Part shown: in pieces, positions 44,851 to 52,898 of the stretch
How positions within the stretch are numbered: the stretch's first letter is position 1
Layout: each line of letters opens with the position of its first letter
Assembly (NCBI RefSeq): GCF_050633125.1
Contig: NZ_JBOEFX010000001.1
Location: forward strand, 46,288 to 110,287
Reading direction: 5' to 3'
Origin: Lewinella sp050633125
GTDB lineage: Bacteria > Bacteroidota > Bacteroidia > Chitinophagales > Saprospiraceae
DNA length: 64,000 bases
Notes under the pieces: generated by a model
What the model was told of the DNA's origin: nothing
Database searches by the model: none
The model's input: the letters and a program-made list of their open reading frames with translations, nothing else
Translations under genes and position numbers: made by a program

Positions 44851-45585
44851 ATGGCTGTTGTTATATCTACGAAAGATTTACGGAAGACTTACGACATGGG
44901 AACGACCAAAGTACACGCGCTGCGTGGGGTTGATGTCGAAATATCTGTCAACGATTATGTTGCGTTGATGGGGCCTTCTGGTTCTGGGAAATCCACGCTG
45001 ATGAATCTCCTAGGCTGCCTGGATACACCTAGCGAGGGCGATTATTTTCTGGATGATATCAATGTCAGCACCATGACGGATGGAGAGTTGGCTGAAGTAA
45101 GAAACCGCAAGATTGGTTTCGTCTTTCAGACTTTTAACCTGCTTCCACGCCTCTCTGCACTAGATAACGTGGCTTTGCCATTGGTGTATTCTGGCTGGTC
45201 AAAAGCAGATAGGGAGGCTCGCGCACAAGAGGTACTTACAGAGGTAGGCCTCGGTGATCGCGTAGATCACAAACCCAATGAATTGTCAGGCGGGCAGCGC
45301 CAGCGGGTGGCTATTGCCAGAGCTTTGGTCAATAACCCCAGCATCATTCTGGCCGATGAGCCAACAGGTAACCTGGACACCAAGACCTCCATTGAGATCA
45401 TGAAGATTTTTGAAAACATCCATAGCAAAGGCAATACGGTCATTCTCGTAACCCACGAACCAGATATTGCAGAGCATGCTCATCGTATTATTCGTTTACG
45501 TGATGGTGAAGTAGAGTCTGACATCAAAAACGAAAATATCGTAAGTGTCGATGATCCCACCCACCGTTATTTACGGGATCAGTAA
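44851..45585 (+). CDS. ABC transporter ATP-binding protein, LolD/MacB type
   Basis: This 244-residue ATPase has Walker A GPSGSGKSTLMNLLG, Q-loop FVFQTFNLLPRLSALDNVAL, signature LSGGQRQRVAIARAL, Walker B IILADEPTGNLD and the H-loop VTHEP. Sequences around LLPRLSALDNVALPLVYSG place it in the LolD/MacB/FtsE-like group, which works with FtsX-like permeases. No permease gene is adjacent. It may serve lipoprotein release or an export system; the partner is unknown. Confidence 0.9.
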   Translation: MAVVISTKDLRKTYDMGTTKVHALRGVDVEISVNDYVALMGPSGSGKSTLMNLLGCLDTPSEGDYFLDDINVSTMTDGELAEVRNRKIGFVFQTFNLLPRLSALDNVALPLVYSGWSKADREARAQEVLTEVGLGDRVDHKPNELSGGQRQRVAIARALVNNPSIILADEPTGNLDTKTSIEIMKIFENIHSKGNTVILVTHEPDIAEHAHRIIRLRDGEVESDIKNENIVSVDDPTHRYLRDQ

Positions 45586-45693
45586 ATTTAGGGTGGTTGA
45601 TGGTTGATAGTTAGATGGTTAACCTTGGCAGGCCCATCTTTTACACCCTTACACCCTTACACTTTTACAATATTGATTGTCCAAACTTAGCTT

Positions 45694-46242
45694 ATGAAGA
45701 TTTATACTAAAACGGGTGACCAAGGTGAGACTGGTCTTTTTGGGGGGCAGCGCGTCAAAAAATCACATGACCGGATTGAAGCTTATGGAACATTGGATGA
45801 ACTCAATGCTTTTATTGGTTTGTTGAGAGACCATATATCGCTAGAAGCAGAAAAGGCTGTTCTTTCCACTATTCAAAATCGATTGTTTAGCCTGGGGGCT
45901 TATTTGGCAACCCCTCCTAAAGAAGACAAGGAGGTCGCATTGGATATTCTTGAAGAAGATGTGGAGTTGTTGGAAAAAGAAATGGATCGCATGGACGCGA
46001 CCTTGCAGCCCTTGCGTAATTTTATCTTACCAGGTGGCCATCCCCAAGTATCTTACGCACATCTGGCGCGAACTATTTGCCGCCGAGCCGAACGTCAATG
46101 TGTGCGCATGCATATAGAGACACCAATCAATGCTCGGGCACTTCATTACCTAAATCGCTTGTCTGATTATTTTTTCGTGTTAGCTCGCTACTTGTCTCAT
46201 GAGCTAGGAGTAGAGGAAATAGCCTGGAAAGGAAGAAATTAG
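45694..46242 (+). CDS. Cob(I)alamin adenosyltransferase, PduO type
   Basis: This 182-residue protein begins MKIYTKTGDQGETGLFGGQR, the ATP-binding start of PduO-type enzymes, and contains YGTLDELNAFIGLLRDH and CRRAERQCVRM (RRAER motif). ATP + cob(I)alamin gives adenosylcobalamin, in the cytoplasm. The length is normal. The 108-bp gap before it contains short tandem ACACCCTT repeats only. Confidence 0.93.
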   Translation: MKIYTKTGDQGETGLFGGQRVKKSHDRIEAYGTLDELNAFIGLLRDHISLEAEKAVLSTIQNRLFSLGAYLATPPKEDKEVALDILEEDVELLEKEMDRMDATLQPLRNFILPGGHPQVSYAHLARTICRRAERQCVRMHIETPINARALHYLNRLSDYFFVLARYLSHELGVEEIAWKGRN

Positions 46243-46245
46243 TGC

Positions 46246-46467
46246 TTATTGCCAAATCATGTTTCTACCTTTTTTGATATACCGCTTAATGTTGAGCCAA
46301 AAAGCAGCAAAAAGATAAATAATGATTGGCGAACCAAGCGTAAGCAAGGTGATATAGATAAAGTAAAGCCTCACCCGGCTGCTAGCCAAGCCAATTTTTT
46401 CTCCCAGATAGCTGCAAACCCCGAAGGCCGAGCGTTCCATCATTTGTCTAAAGTATTCCATAGGCAT
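46246..46467 (-). CDS. PspC-family small membrane protein
   Basis: This 73-residue protein matches the PspC domain: FGVCSYLGEKIGLASSRVRL, then a transmembrane helix IYITLLTLGSPIIIYLFAAF and a basic tail. PspC proteins are inner-membrane partners in phage-shock or envelope stress systems; stand-alone copies are common in Bacteroidota. It is convergent with the adenosyltransferase gene, 3 bp away. Confidence 0.8.
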   Translation of the reverse strand: MPMEYFRQMMERSAFGVCSYLGEKIGLASSRVRLYFIYITLLTLGSPIIIYLFAAFWLNIKRYIKKGRNMIWQ

Positions 46468-46495
46468 ATTACTTGTGCTATAAGGTACAACTTTT

Positions 46496-46510
46496 AGAGC
46501 TTGTTTGGAA
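46496..46510 (+). repeat. Dispersed repeat AGAGC-n-TGTTTGG, copy E
   Basis: AGAGCTTGTTTGGAA lies directly upstream of the PspC gene. It shares 12 to 13 of the first 13 positions with copies A and D. Confidence 0.45.
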
Positions 46511-46577
46511 ATTCTACATTGAAATGGATGTTGAATTTTAGCATGACTTCTATCTAGTCATTCGAATAATTGTGATT

Positions 46578-46772
46578 TTATTTGGGAAGATGTATTTGAT
46601 AAACATCTTCGGTTGTTTCTGTAGCCATTACCATTGCTGGTTCTTCCTGCCGAGGCGAGGCCAATCCGGGAGACACGTCTTCTCCTTTCATAATAGTGCG
46701 AGCTCCGTACAAGCCTGCAAGCAATAAAAAAATCAAGAGTAGCGCTTCTAGCGATAGTGTAAAATTTTTCAT
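46578..46772 (-). CDS. Small single-pass membrane protein, hypothetical
   Basis: The start at the ATG at 46772 gives 64 residues: a transmembrane helix at about 6-24 (LSLEALLLIFLLLAGLYGA) and a short polar tail. The frame is open 12 codons upstream, but the helix-first reading is more natural. I do not recognise a family. An overlapping 96-codon frame in another phase is rejected. Confidence 0.45.
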   Translation of the reverse strand: MKNFTLSLEALLLIFLLLAGLYGARTIMKGEDVSPGLASPRQEEPAMVMATETTEDVYQIHLPK

Positions 46773-47411
46773 GATGTAATTTGTTTGGGCATGAGCTTCC
46801 CAGGCCACCCTGTGAAAGGTAGCAAAGGTTTAAGTAATAGTGTTCCACGCTTACAACAGGTCAAACCGTTGTAAGTAACGTTAACGGGTAGGAGGTACCA
46901 GCAAGCGCTGGGTCTTCTTGGTTAAATAGCCTTGATAAAGCGGAAGTGTAGATTAAATGATTCGTACGAGAAGTACAATCATTCCCTTAATGGTACAAAA
47001 GGGTGAAACCTAACATTGGTAAGAATGGTCGTAAAATTTTTCATAGTGTTACATGTGAAGGGGGCCGTTTTTGTTATGCAGAGAAATTTAAAAAAAACAT
47101 TTTCTGCAACCTCATTCGACACCGGTTATCAAAAGTAGTAGTTCATTGTGTTAGGCAAATATGGTGAAAAAATATAATATTAAATAATTTCACCATGTGA
47201 TGCATTGCATCTTGCCTTCGTATAGTAATAAATCAAAATGTGTGCCAAACTCTTCAGGAGGCCTCTTTTTATGATAAAAAAGTATAATTTATTTAATTTA
47301 ATAATATGTAGATGAGGGAACGGTAGCTTATGTAAAGAAAGCGGTATGCTCTTTTTTGTGTAATCAATAGGTTGTTAGTGATTAATGCATGATAAAAAAA
47401 TATAATTTATT
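46773..47411. other. 640-bp gap with a 24-bp direct repeat and no clear gene
   Basis: This AT-rich gap contains two near-identical 24-bp direct repeats, ATGATAAAAAAGTATAATTT plus ATTT (47271-47294), and the same with one change at 47389-47412, 118 bp apart. The second ends at the lpxB stop. A small hairpin, CCAGCAAGCGCTGG, lies at about 46898-46911. No RNA gene is recognisable to me. Confidence 0.5.
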
Positions 47412-48530
47412 TTACTCCTGTAAGCGATCAACCATGGTTTTTGCACATCTAACGGCTGCTCCACCATCACCAAGTTTTGTTTTTAGGTGTTGGTAGCCTT
47501 TGGCAATCCGTTCTTTTTCGCCTGTTTTTAAAAGATTGGTGAGTGCTTGTGTTGTCTGTTTTACATTAAACTCATCCTGAATAAGTTCCAAAACGAGTTC
47601 CTCGTCCATGATGAGGTTAACCAGAGAAATGTACTTTACATTAATCAATCGCTTAGCTATAGCATAAGAAATACTGCTTCCACGGTAGCAGACTATCTGT
47701 GGACATTCTAGCAGGGCTGTTTCCAGGGTAGCGGTGCCAGAAGTGACCAATGCAGCTTCTGCGTTTTGCAAAAGCGTGTAGGTCTGTCCTTCTACTAGGT
47801 GTACCTTGTTCTTCCGCCCCAATTTTGCAAAAAGGGATAAGTAGTAGTCTTTATCCTGAGAAGGAGCTCCAGCGACGACAAACTGGTAACCAGGGAAATG
47901 ATCAGCAGTCGCAAGTAATACTGAGAGCATTCTACTGATTTCTTGTTTTCGGCTGCCGGGCAGAAGCGCAATAATAGGCTGGTCAGAGAGTTGGTTTTTT
48001 CGCCGAAAATCAGGGTCGGCTTTGTGGTCATGAACGACATCTAATAATGGGTGACCAACGAAATTGACCTCCATTCCGTATTTGGCATAAAAATCTTGCT
48101 CAAAAGGGAGGATCACAAACATCTCGTCCACATTAGCCTTGATCTGATGAACGCGACTACTGTGCCATGCCCAGATTTGGGGCGAAATATAATAAAAGAC
48201 TTTTATGCTCTGCTGCTTGGCCCATTTGGCCATACGTAGATTAAAGCCAGGGTAATCCACCAGTATTAGCACGTCAGGCTGATACGCTAATACATCCGTT
48301 TTACAGGCCTTGAAGTTGCCCAATATCGTTCTGATGTTGAGCAGTACTTCTACAAAGCCCATAAAGGCGAGGTCACGATAATGCTTCTGTAAATTGGCAC
48401 CGGCAGCTTGCATTAGGTCACCTCCCCAGCACCGGAAATCAGCTGCTGGGTCAGCCTTAGTCAAGGCTTTTATTAAATAGGAACCGTGTAGGTCACCGGA
48501 GGCTTCTCCGGCAATGAGGTAATACTTCAT
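47412..48530 (-). CDS. lpxB: Lipid-A-disaccharide synthase
   Basis: The start at the ATG at 48530 gives MKYYLIAGEASGDLHGSYLI, the LpxB N-terminus, and overlaps the upstream stop as ATGA. The 372-residue GT19 enzyme has VDYPGFNLRMAKWAK, VFYYISPQIWAWHSSRV, MFVILPFEQDFY, NFVGHPLLD and LLPGSRKQEI, all family motifs, and TSGTATLETALL near the donor site. It condenses UDP-diacylglucosamine and lipid X at the inner membrane. It belongs to a minus-strand group with the small membrane protein and surE. Confidence 0.95.
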   Translation of the reverse strand: MKYYLIAGEASGDLHGSYLIKALTKADPAADFRCWGGDLMQAAGANLQKHYRDLAFMGFVEVLLNIRTILGNFKACKTDVLAYQPDVLILVDYPGFNLRMAKWAKQQSIKVFYYISPQIWAWHSSRVHQIKANVDEMFVILPFEQDFYAKYGMEVNFVGHPLLDVVHDHKADPDFRRKNQLSDQPIIALLPGSRKQEISRMLSVLLATADHFPGYQFVVAGAPSQDKDYYLSLFAKLGRKNKVHLVEGQTYTLLQNAEAALVTSGTATLETALLECPQIVCYRGSSISYAIAKRLINVKYISLVNLIMDEELVLELIQDEFNVKQTTQALTNLLKTGEKERIAKGYQHLKTKLGDGGAAVRCAKTMVDRLQE

Positions 48531-48826
48531 GAGCCAAGTAACTGTCTGCCAAAGTAAAACATCCAAACCATTCCATAAGCCAGCGTAGCGAGAACAAGAC
48601 CACGAAGCGCTTTATTGGCATAGGCCCGCATGAAAATCCGCATCGGGATCAAATTAATCGCCAATGCCAGCAAGGTAAGTGTACGTTCCTTGAAGTCAAA
48701 GTTTAGACGGTTATCTGCCAGTGTTTCACTGGCGCCTAGTTGTTCAAGAATCATCATCAAAACGGCATAACCCACAAATGGGACAACCACTCCAATCAAG
48801 AGTCCAAACCATAATTGATCACGCAT
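48527..48826 (-). CDS. Hypothetical three-helix membrane protein between surE and lpxB
   Basis: This 99-residue protein has predicted helices at about 6-26, 49-66 and 75-94. LTLLALAINLIPMRIFMRAY and ALRGLVLATLAYGMVWMFYF are the last two. Its stop overlaps the lpxB ATG, so it is translationally coupled to lipid A synthesis. I recognise no named family. A tie to lipid A or envelope work is inferred only from this coupling. Confidence 0.7.
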   Translation of the reverse strand: MRDQLWFGLLIGVVVPFVGYAVLMMILEQLGASETLADNRLNFDFKERTLTLLALAINLIPMRIFMRAYANKALRGLVLATLAYGMVWMFYFGRQLLGS

Positions 48827-48888
48827 ATTCGATAAGTATTTTTGTGCTGTCTATAATTTTAAGGTGTAAAAGTGTAAGGGTTTTTCAA

Positions 48889-48995
48889 AGTCGGAAGTCG
48901 GAAGTCGGAAGGATTTAGTAAACAGTCGGGAATTTCTCCATCTATATCTATGCGTACTTCGTTATTTCCGACTTCCGCTTTCCCACTTCCGACTT
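48889..48995. repeat. GGAAGTC short repeats in both orientations
   Basis: Three tandem AGTCGGA units at 48889-48912 face CCGACTTCC-type units at 48967-48995, in the 171-bp gap between surE and the small membrane protein gene. The two blocks can pair as a stem-loop. This may be a terminator for surE or a slippage-prone repeat. Confidence 0.5.
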
Positions 48996-48997
48996 CA

Positions 48998-49771
48998 CTA
49001 ATCCTCCAACTCCTTCAAGCTGCTATGCTTAAGTGCCTCATAATTGGTCAGGTCATGATGAGAAGGTACGATGGAAATGTAGCCCTCTTCCAGCGCCTGT
49101 ACATCAGTATCTGTTCCGGGGTCATCGTTGACGAAAGAGCCGGTTAGCCAATAATACTTCTGACCTCGGGGGTCGGTGGCTTCAGCGAATGTTTCTTGCC
49201 AGCGAGCATCGGCTTGGCGGCAGATTTTTATGCCTTTGATCTCTTCTGTTGGCAATTTAGGGATATTGACGTTGAGGAGGCTGCCTTTGCTAAGGCCATT
49301 CTTCAGCACGTGCTCCATAATCATCTTGATGTGGCCACGGGCGGCGGCAAAATCTGCCTCGTAGCGGTAATCCAGCAAAGAAAACCCAATGGAAGGGATT
49401 CCCTCTAGCGAAGCTTCCATTGCTGCGGACATGGTGCCGCTATAGATGATGTTAATTGCAGCATTACTTCCGTGATTGATCCCGGATACACAGAGATCAA
49501 CCTTGCGGTCTTTCGTGACAACATGCCTGGCCAATTTTACGCAATCTACCGGTGTACCGGAACATTCGTAGGCTTGCAAATCAGGGAAGGCTCGTGTCTT
49601 GTGAATACGTAGCGGAGTGTTAAGGGTAATGGCGTGCCCCATGCCTGATTGGGGGCTATCCGGAGCCACAACTACAACTTCGCCTAATTCCTCGGCGATT
49701 TCAACCAACATTTTAATACCAGGAGCAGTGACACCATCATCATTGGTGACCAGGATGAGCGGTTTAGACAT
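48998..49771 (-). CDS. surE: 5'/3'-nucleotidase SurE
   Basis: This 257-residue protein starts MSKPLILVTNDDGVTAPGIK, with the metal-binding NDD. VVVVAPDSPQSGMGHAITL, YECSGTPVDCVKLA, DLCVSGINHGSNAAINIIYS and GTMSAAMEASLEGIPSIGFS are all SurE motifs. It is a metal-dependent nucleotidase in the stationary-phase/stress group. The length is normal. Transcription on the minus strand leads towards lpxB. Confidence 0.96.
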   Translation of the reverse strand: MSKPLILVTNDDGVTAPGIKMLVEIAEELGEVVVVAPDSPQSGMGHAITLNTPLRIHKTRAFPDLQAYECSGTPVDCVKLARHVVTKDRKVDLCVSGINHGSNAAINIIYSGTMSAAMEASLEGIPSIGFSLLDYRYEADFAAARGHIKMIMEHVLKNGLSKGSLLNVNIPKLPTEEIKGIKICRQADARWQETFAEATDPRGQKYYWLTGSFVNDDPGTDTDVQALEEGYISIVPSHHDLTNYEALKHSSLKELED

Positions 49772-49931
49772 AAATAGAAATTATTTGGGGTTATGAGCTT
49801 CAGCTAAAAATGCAAAGCTAATCATTTTCCTTTTCTGATATTATTGACAATGATTTTACCATTTACATAAACCCCTTGCCGGACAATATGTTGTATCCTT
49901 GCATTTACAATAAAAAACAGTTAAGAAATTT

Positions 49932-50957
49932 ATGGCACAGCTTGGCAAGAAAGGCGTTTTGTTGGTTAATCTCGGTACACCTGACGCACCTACTCGTGGA
50001 GCTGTCTACCGTTATCTTAAAGAATTTCTTTTGGATCGCCGGGTGATTGATTACTCCTGGATTCCTAGAAACTTGCTGGTGCGCGGCTTAATTGCTCCTC
50101 TTCGGTCGGGTAAGTCTGCTAAACTATACCAGCAGCTTTGGACAGAGAATGGCTCTCCACTAAAATACTATGGCGAATTATTGGCAGCTGGCGTACAGGA
50201 AGGTCTAAATAAAGAGGAATATGTGGTAGAGCTAGCGATGCGATACCAAAACCCTTCGATAGAGAGTGCCTTGGATAGATTGCTGAAACAGCAAGTAAGT
50301 GAAATTATTGTGTTTCCACTCTTTCCTCAGTATGCAGGTGCTACTACGGGGTCTATCCATGAAGAGGTGATGAGGTTGTTAGCGAAAAAGGAGACCATCC
50401 CCAACGTCAAGATGGTCAATTCGTATTTCGATGAGCCGGCGATGATCGATATTTTTGCAGACAATGCTCGTCAGTTTGATCTGTCAAGCTATGACCATAT
50501 CATGTTTAGTTTTCATGGCTTGCCTCAGCGCCAATTGCGGAAAGCAGATGACTGTAACCATTGTTTGGTGACGGAGAATTGCTGTGGGAGTATTAGCTTG
50601 GTCAATCAATTTTGTTACTCTGCGCAATGCCATGCGACTACCCGAGCTATTGCTACCCAACTAGGACTGACAGAGGATAAGTATACGACCACCTTCCAGA
50701 GTCGTCTTGGGCCAGAGGCCTGGGTGCAGCCTTATACGAGCGCAGTATTGGAAGAACAAGCCCGAAAAGGTGCGAAACGAATACTGGTTTTTAGCCCTGC
50801 TTTTGTAGCGGACTGTCTGGAAACGATCATTGAAATAAGTGATGAATACCAGGAGGAATTTGAAGAGATGGGGGGCGAAAAAGTCGATCTTGTTCCTAGC
50901 CTCAACGACGATCCTCGCTGGATAGCGGCGGTGACAGAGATGGTGAAGCGGGCCTAG
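49932..50957 (+). CDS. hemH: Ferrochelatase
   Basis: This 341-residue protein starts MAQLGKKGVLLVNLGTPDAP, has IVFPLFPQYAGATTGS, SFHGLPQRQLRKADD (catalytic His) and FSPAFVADCLETIIEI (catalytic Glu). It inserts iron into protoporphyrin IX. Between about residues 207 and 237 it carries a Cys-rich stretch: CNHC, CC and FCYSAQCHAT. This may hold metal or a cluster; similar Cys-rich inserts occur in some ferrochelatases. It is monocistronic, divergent from surE. Confidence 0.95.
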   Translation: MAQLGKKGVLLVNLGTPDAPTRGAVYRYLKEFLLDRRVIDYSWIPRNLLVRGLIAPLRSGKSAKLYQQLWTENGSPLKYYGELLAAGVQEGLNKEEYVVELAMRYQNPSIESALDRLLKQQVSEIIVFPLFPQYAGATTGSIHEEVMRLLAKKETIPNVKMVNSYFDEPAMIDIFADNARQFDLSSYDHIMFSFHGLPQRQLRKADDCNHCLVTENCCGSISLVNQFCYSAQCHATTRAIATQLGLTEDKYTTTFQSRLGPEAWVQPYTSAVLEEQARKGAKRILVFSPAFVADCLETIIEISDEYQEEFEEMGGEKVDLVPSLNDDPRWIAAVTEMVKRA

Positions 50958-51070
50958 TTTTACCCCAGTATTTAGCGCGTAGGCCAATAGGCCGAAGCTC
51001 GGGGCCAGGATGGACCAAGGACAAGGGACAGCAGTGGTACCGAAGGTAAGAACGGATGGCCCGGTGCCGA

Positions 51071-51101
51071 TCCCGTCCTGACTAGAAAAGTCGGGACGGG
51101 A
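51071..51101. terminator. Hairpin between hemH and the convergent membrane protein gene
   Basis: TCCCGTCCTGACT (51071-51083) pairs with AGTCGGGACGGGA (51089-51101) with one mismatch and a 5-nt loop. There is no T-run. It lies in the 177-bp convergent gap and may help end hemH transcription. Confidence 0.5.
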
Positions 51102-51134
51102 GAAGGCATGGCCCATAGTAGGCAGCGACCAAAA

Positions 51135-51575
51135 TTACTCCCAATCGTCATCCAGTAAATTGCTAGCACTATTTTTTTTCTTGGCTGCAGATGCAAGTAC
51201 ACGCTTACTTAGGCCACGGAAAATAAGGTTGCTGGTAGCTTGAGCTGAAAATAAACACCCCAAAAGAAACAGTGAGCGCCAAGGGTAATAAGAGGTGTAA
51301 ATAAATAGTGCTAAGGTGATAAATACAATAGCGCTGATGGCTATTAGGTATTTTCCTTTGGTGAAAAACAGGACCAACCATTGGACGGAAGTCGCAATAA
51401 AAAAGGCGTAAATAGCTAGTAAAAAGGTAAGCCCCCAGTCAAATTTATTGGAAGGATGATAGTAGTGCTCGATGATGGACCAGCCGGTAGAATAGATAAA
51501 TAAAAACAAAATCACCTGCATGAAAGCGCAAAAAAGGAAAATCCAGAATGGCTTTCTAGGGTGATCGGTATTCAT
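51135..51575 (-). CDS. Hypothetical four-helix membrane protein
   Basis: This 146-residue protein has predicted helices at about 9-30, 46-66, 78-98 and 100-118, then a basic, Ser/Lys-rich tail ending in LLDDDWE. No motif suggests a function. It is monocistronic between hemH (convergent) and the PorP-like gene. Confidence 0.7.
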   Translation of the reverse strand: MNTDHPRKPFWIFLFCAFMQVILFLFIYSTGWSIIEHYYHPSNKFDWGLTFLLAIYAFFIATSVQWLVLFFTKGKYLIAISAIVFITLALFIYTSYYPWRSLFLLGCLFSAQATSNLIFRGLSKRVLASAAKKKNSASNLLDDDWE

Positions 51576-51600
51576 TTTTCTAAAAGGTTAGTGTAGTAGG

Positions 51601-51642
51601 AGGGGGGTAATTGTATGATCGCAATTATACGATTACCCCCCT
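51601..51642. terminator. Hairpin downstream of the PorP/SprF gene
   Basis: AGGGGGGTAAT (51601-51611) pairs perfectly with ATTACCCCCCT (51632-51642), with further pairing inside (TGTAT/ATAC). It lies 55 nt after the PorP-like stop. The stem is strong but lacks a T-run. Confidence 0.55.
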
Positions 51643-51696
51643 TGTATGTCTTGGCTCCCAAATCGGAATAGTGGCTGCTTGAATAAGCGCTAAGGC

Positions 51697-52758
51697 TTAA
51701 AACTTAGGGCACAATACCGTTTCGTCTTCATATTCCCCTAGATAGGCTACACTGATTTCAAAAGCATTGCGATTACGGTTGTTGAGGTTTAGCTGACCAG
51801 GGCTGATGTCGTAGCTGAAGCCCATTAGGAAATTTTGGTGTTCGATGCCCAACATGGCTACAATTGCATCCAGGTTCCAGGCGTCGTCTTCGTTGTTGAC
51901 GGGGCGTGCCCAGGCGCCAATATGGATAGCAGTACCTGCAATTTCATTTACAAGGAAACGGAAATTACTGCCTGCATTGAAGGTCAGGTGTGGACCTTGG
52001 CTGTAGAACAAGGCCCGAGGGGAAATCTGCGTGCGCTCGCCTACAGGTATCTGTAACCCGAGGTGTGCGGAATATTTGCGATATAAAGTATTACTCAGGC
52101 GCTCATCTTTGTCATCATCGGGCAGCTGGCGGTAGTAGAAGCTCATTTCTGGTTCCAGAACGTGATGCATAGCTGCGCCGGCGAAAATCCCTGTTTCTCC
52201 TCTAGGGGCATAGCTGTAATGTAGCCCTACCTGGAAGTCTGAAAAGGCAAAGTTGTTTTCTGGAAATAATTCGCCAGTAGGGTCATTGAATAGATCTGTG
52301 CCGTTGAATTGGTCATCAAATGTTAGCTGGTCGTAATTGATGTTACGCTGTACCATGCCAACTTGAAAACCGAGGCTTAGGAATTGATCACTTTGTGGGT
52401 TAAGGGCTTTATGATAAGCGCCGGAAATCATTATTTGATTGGTGGAGAAATTGATGGTGTTGACCTTGTCGTTGTAAAAAACAACACCAATACCTACTGC
52501 ATCGCGGTAGCGTTTCTTGTATTGCTTGACTTTGTATCGGAAGTCTGCCGCCGCAGAAAAAGTTTGATAAGGGTTGTCCAGCGACGAACGCCACTGGTCG
52601 CGATAGATCATAGATACACGGTACTTACCTTCCAAGGCACCTGTTAGTGCAGGGTTGAGGGTAAGGGGGGAGGCGTAAAATTGGGAAAAATGTTGGTCTT
52701 GCGCCGAGAGTTGGCTGCCTATCAATACCACAAAAAATAGTAGAATATAATATCTCAT
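51697..52758 (-). CDS. PorP/SprF-family type IX secretion outer-membrane protein
   Basis: I place the start at the ATG at 52758, giving MRYYILLFFVVLIGSQLSAQ, a signal peptide; the open frame 14 codons upstream lacks one. The 353-residue protein begins DQHFSQFYASPLTLNPALTG, the PorP/SprF signature, and continues as a beta-barrel (YRDQWRSSLDNPYQTFSAAA, GAYHKALNPQSDQFLSLGFQ, FLMGFSYDIS). The family serves gliding/T9SS-linked surface attachment; many Bacteroidota carry several copies next to large adhesins, but none is adjacent here. Confidence 0.88.
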   Translation of the reverse strand: MRYYILLFFVVLIGSQLSAQDQHFSQFYASPLTLNPALTGALEGKYRVSMIYRDQWRSSLDNPYQTFSAAADFRYKVKQYKKRYRDAVGIGVVFYNDKVNTINFSTNQIMISGAYHKALNPQSDQFLSLGFQVGMVQRNINYDQLTFDDQFNGTDLFNDPTGELFPENNFAFSDFQVGLHYSYAPRGETGIFAGAAMHHVLEPEMSFYYRQLPDDDKDERLSNTLYRKYSAHLGLQIPVGERTQISPRALFYSQGPHLTFNAGSNFRFLVNEIAGTAIHIGAWARPVNNEDDAWNLDAIVAMLGIEHQNFLMGFSYDISPGQLNLNNRNRNAFEISVAYLGEYEDETVLCPKF

Positions 52759-52898
52759 GCGCTTAATTTCGGTTCTTTGAGCAATACTAAGGAATGACAA
52801 ATGTAAGGATGTTTAATTCCTCAGCGGAATAACGGTGCATTTCCTTTCCTTATTTTGAATAAAAAACTATTTTTACGAAGTGTACCAATAACTAGCGA

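Noticed and set aside
46558..46848. 96-codon frame overlapping the small membrane protein
   Set aside because: It lies in another phase on the same strand and is basic and low in hydrophobic order; the 64-residue frame has a clear TM helix.
46773..47411. Possible structured RNA gene in the long AT-rich gap
   Set aside because: I found no match to tmRNA, RNase P RNA, 6S or SRP RNA signatures; only a small hairpin and direct repeats are visible.
48889..48995. GGAAGTC units as a CRISPR-like array
   Set aside because: The units are 7-8 bp and contiguous, without spacers, and no cas genes are present in the window.
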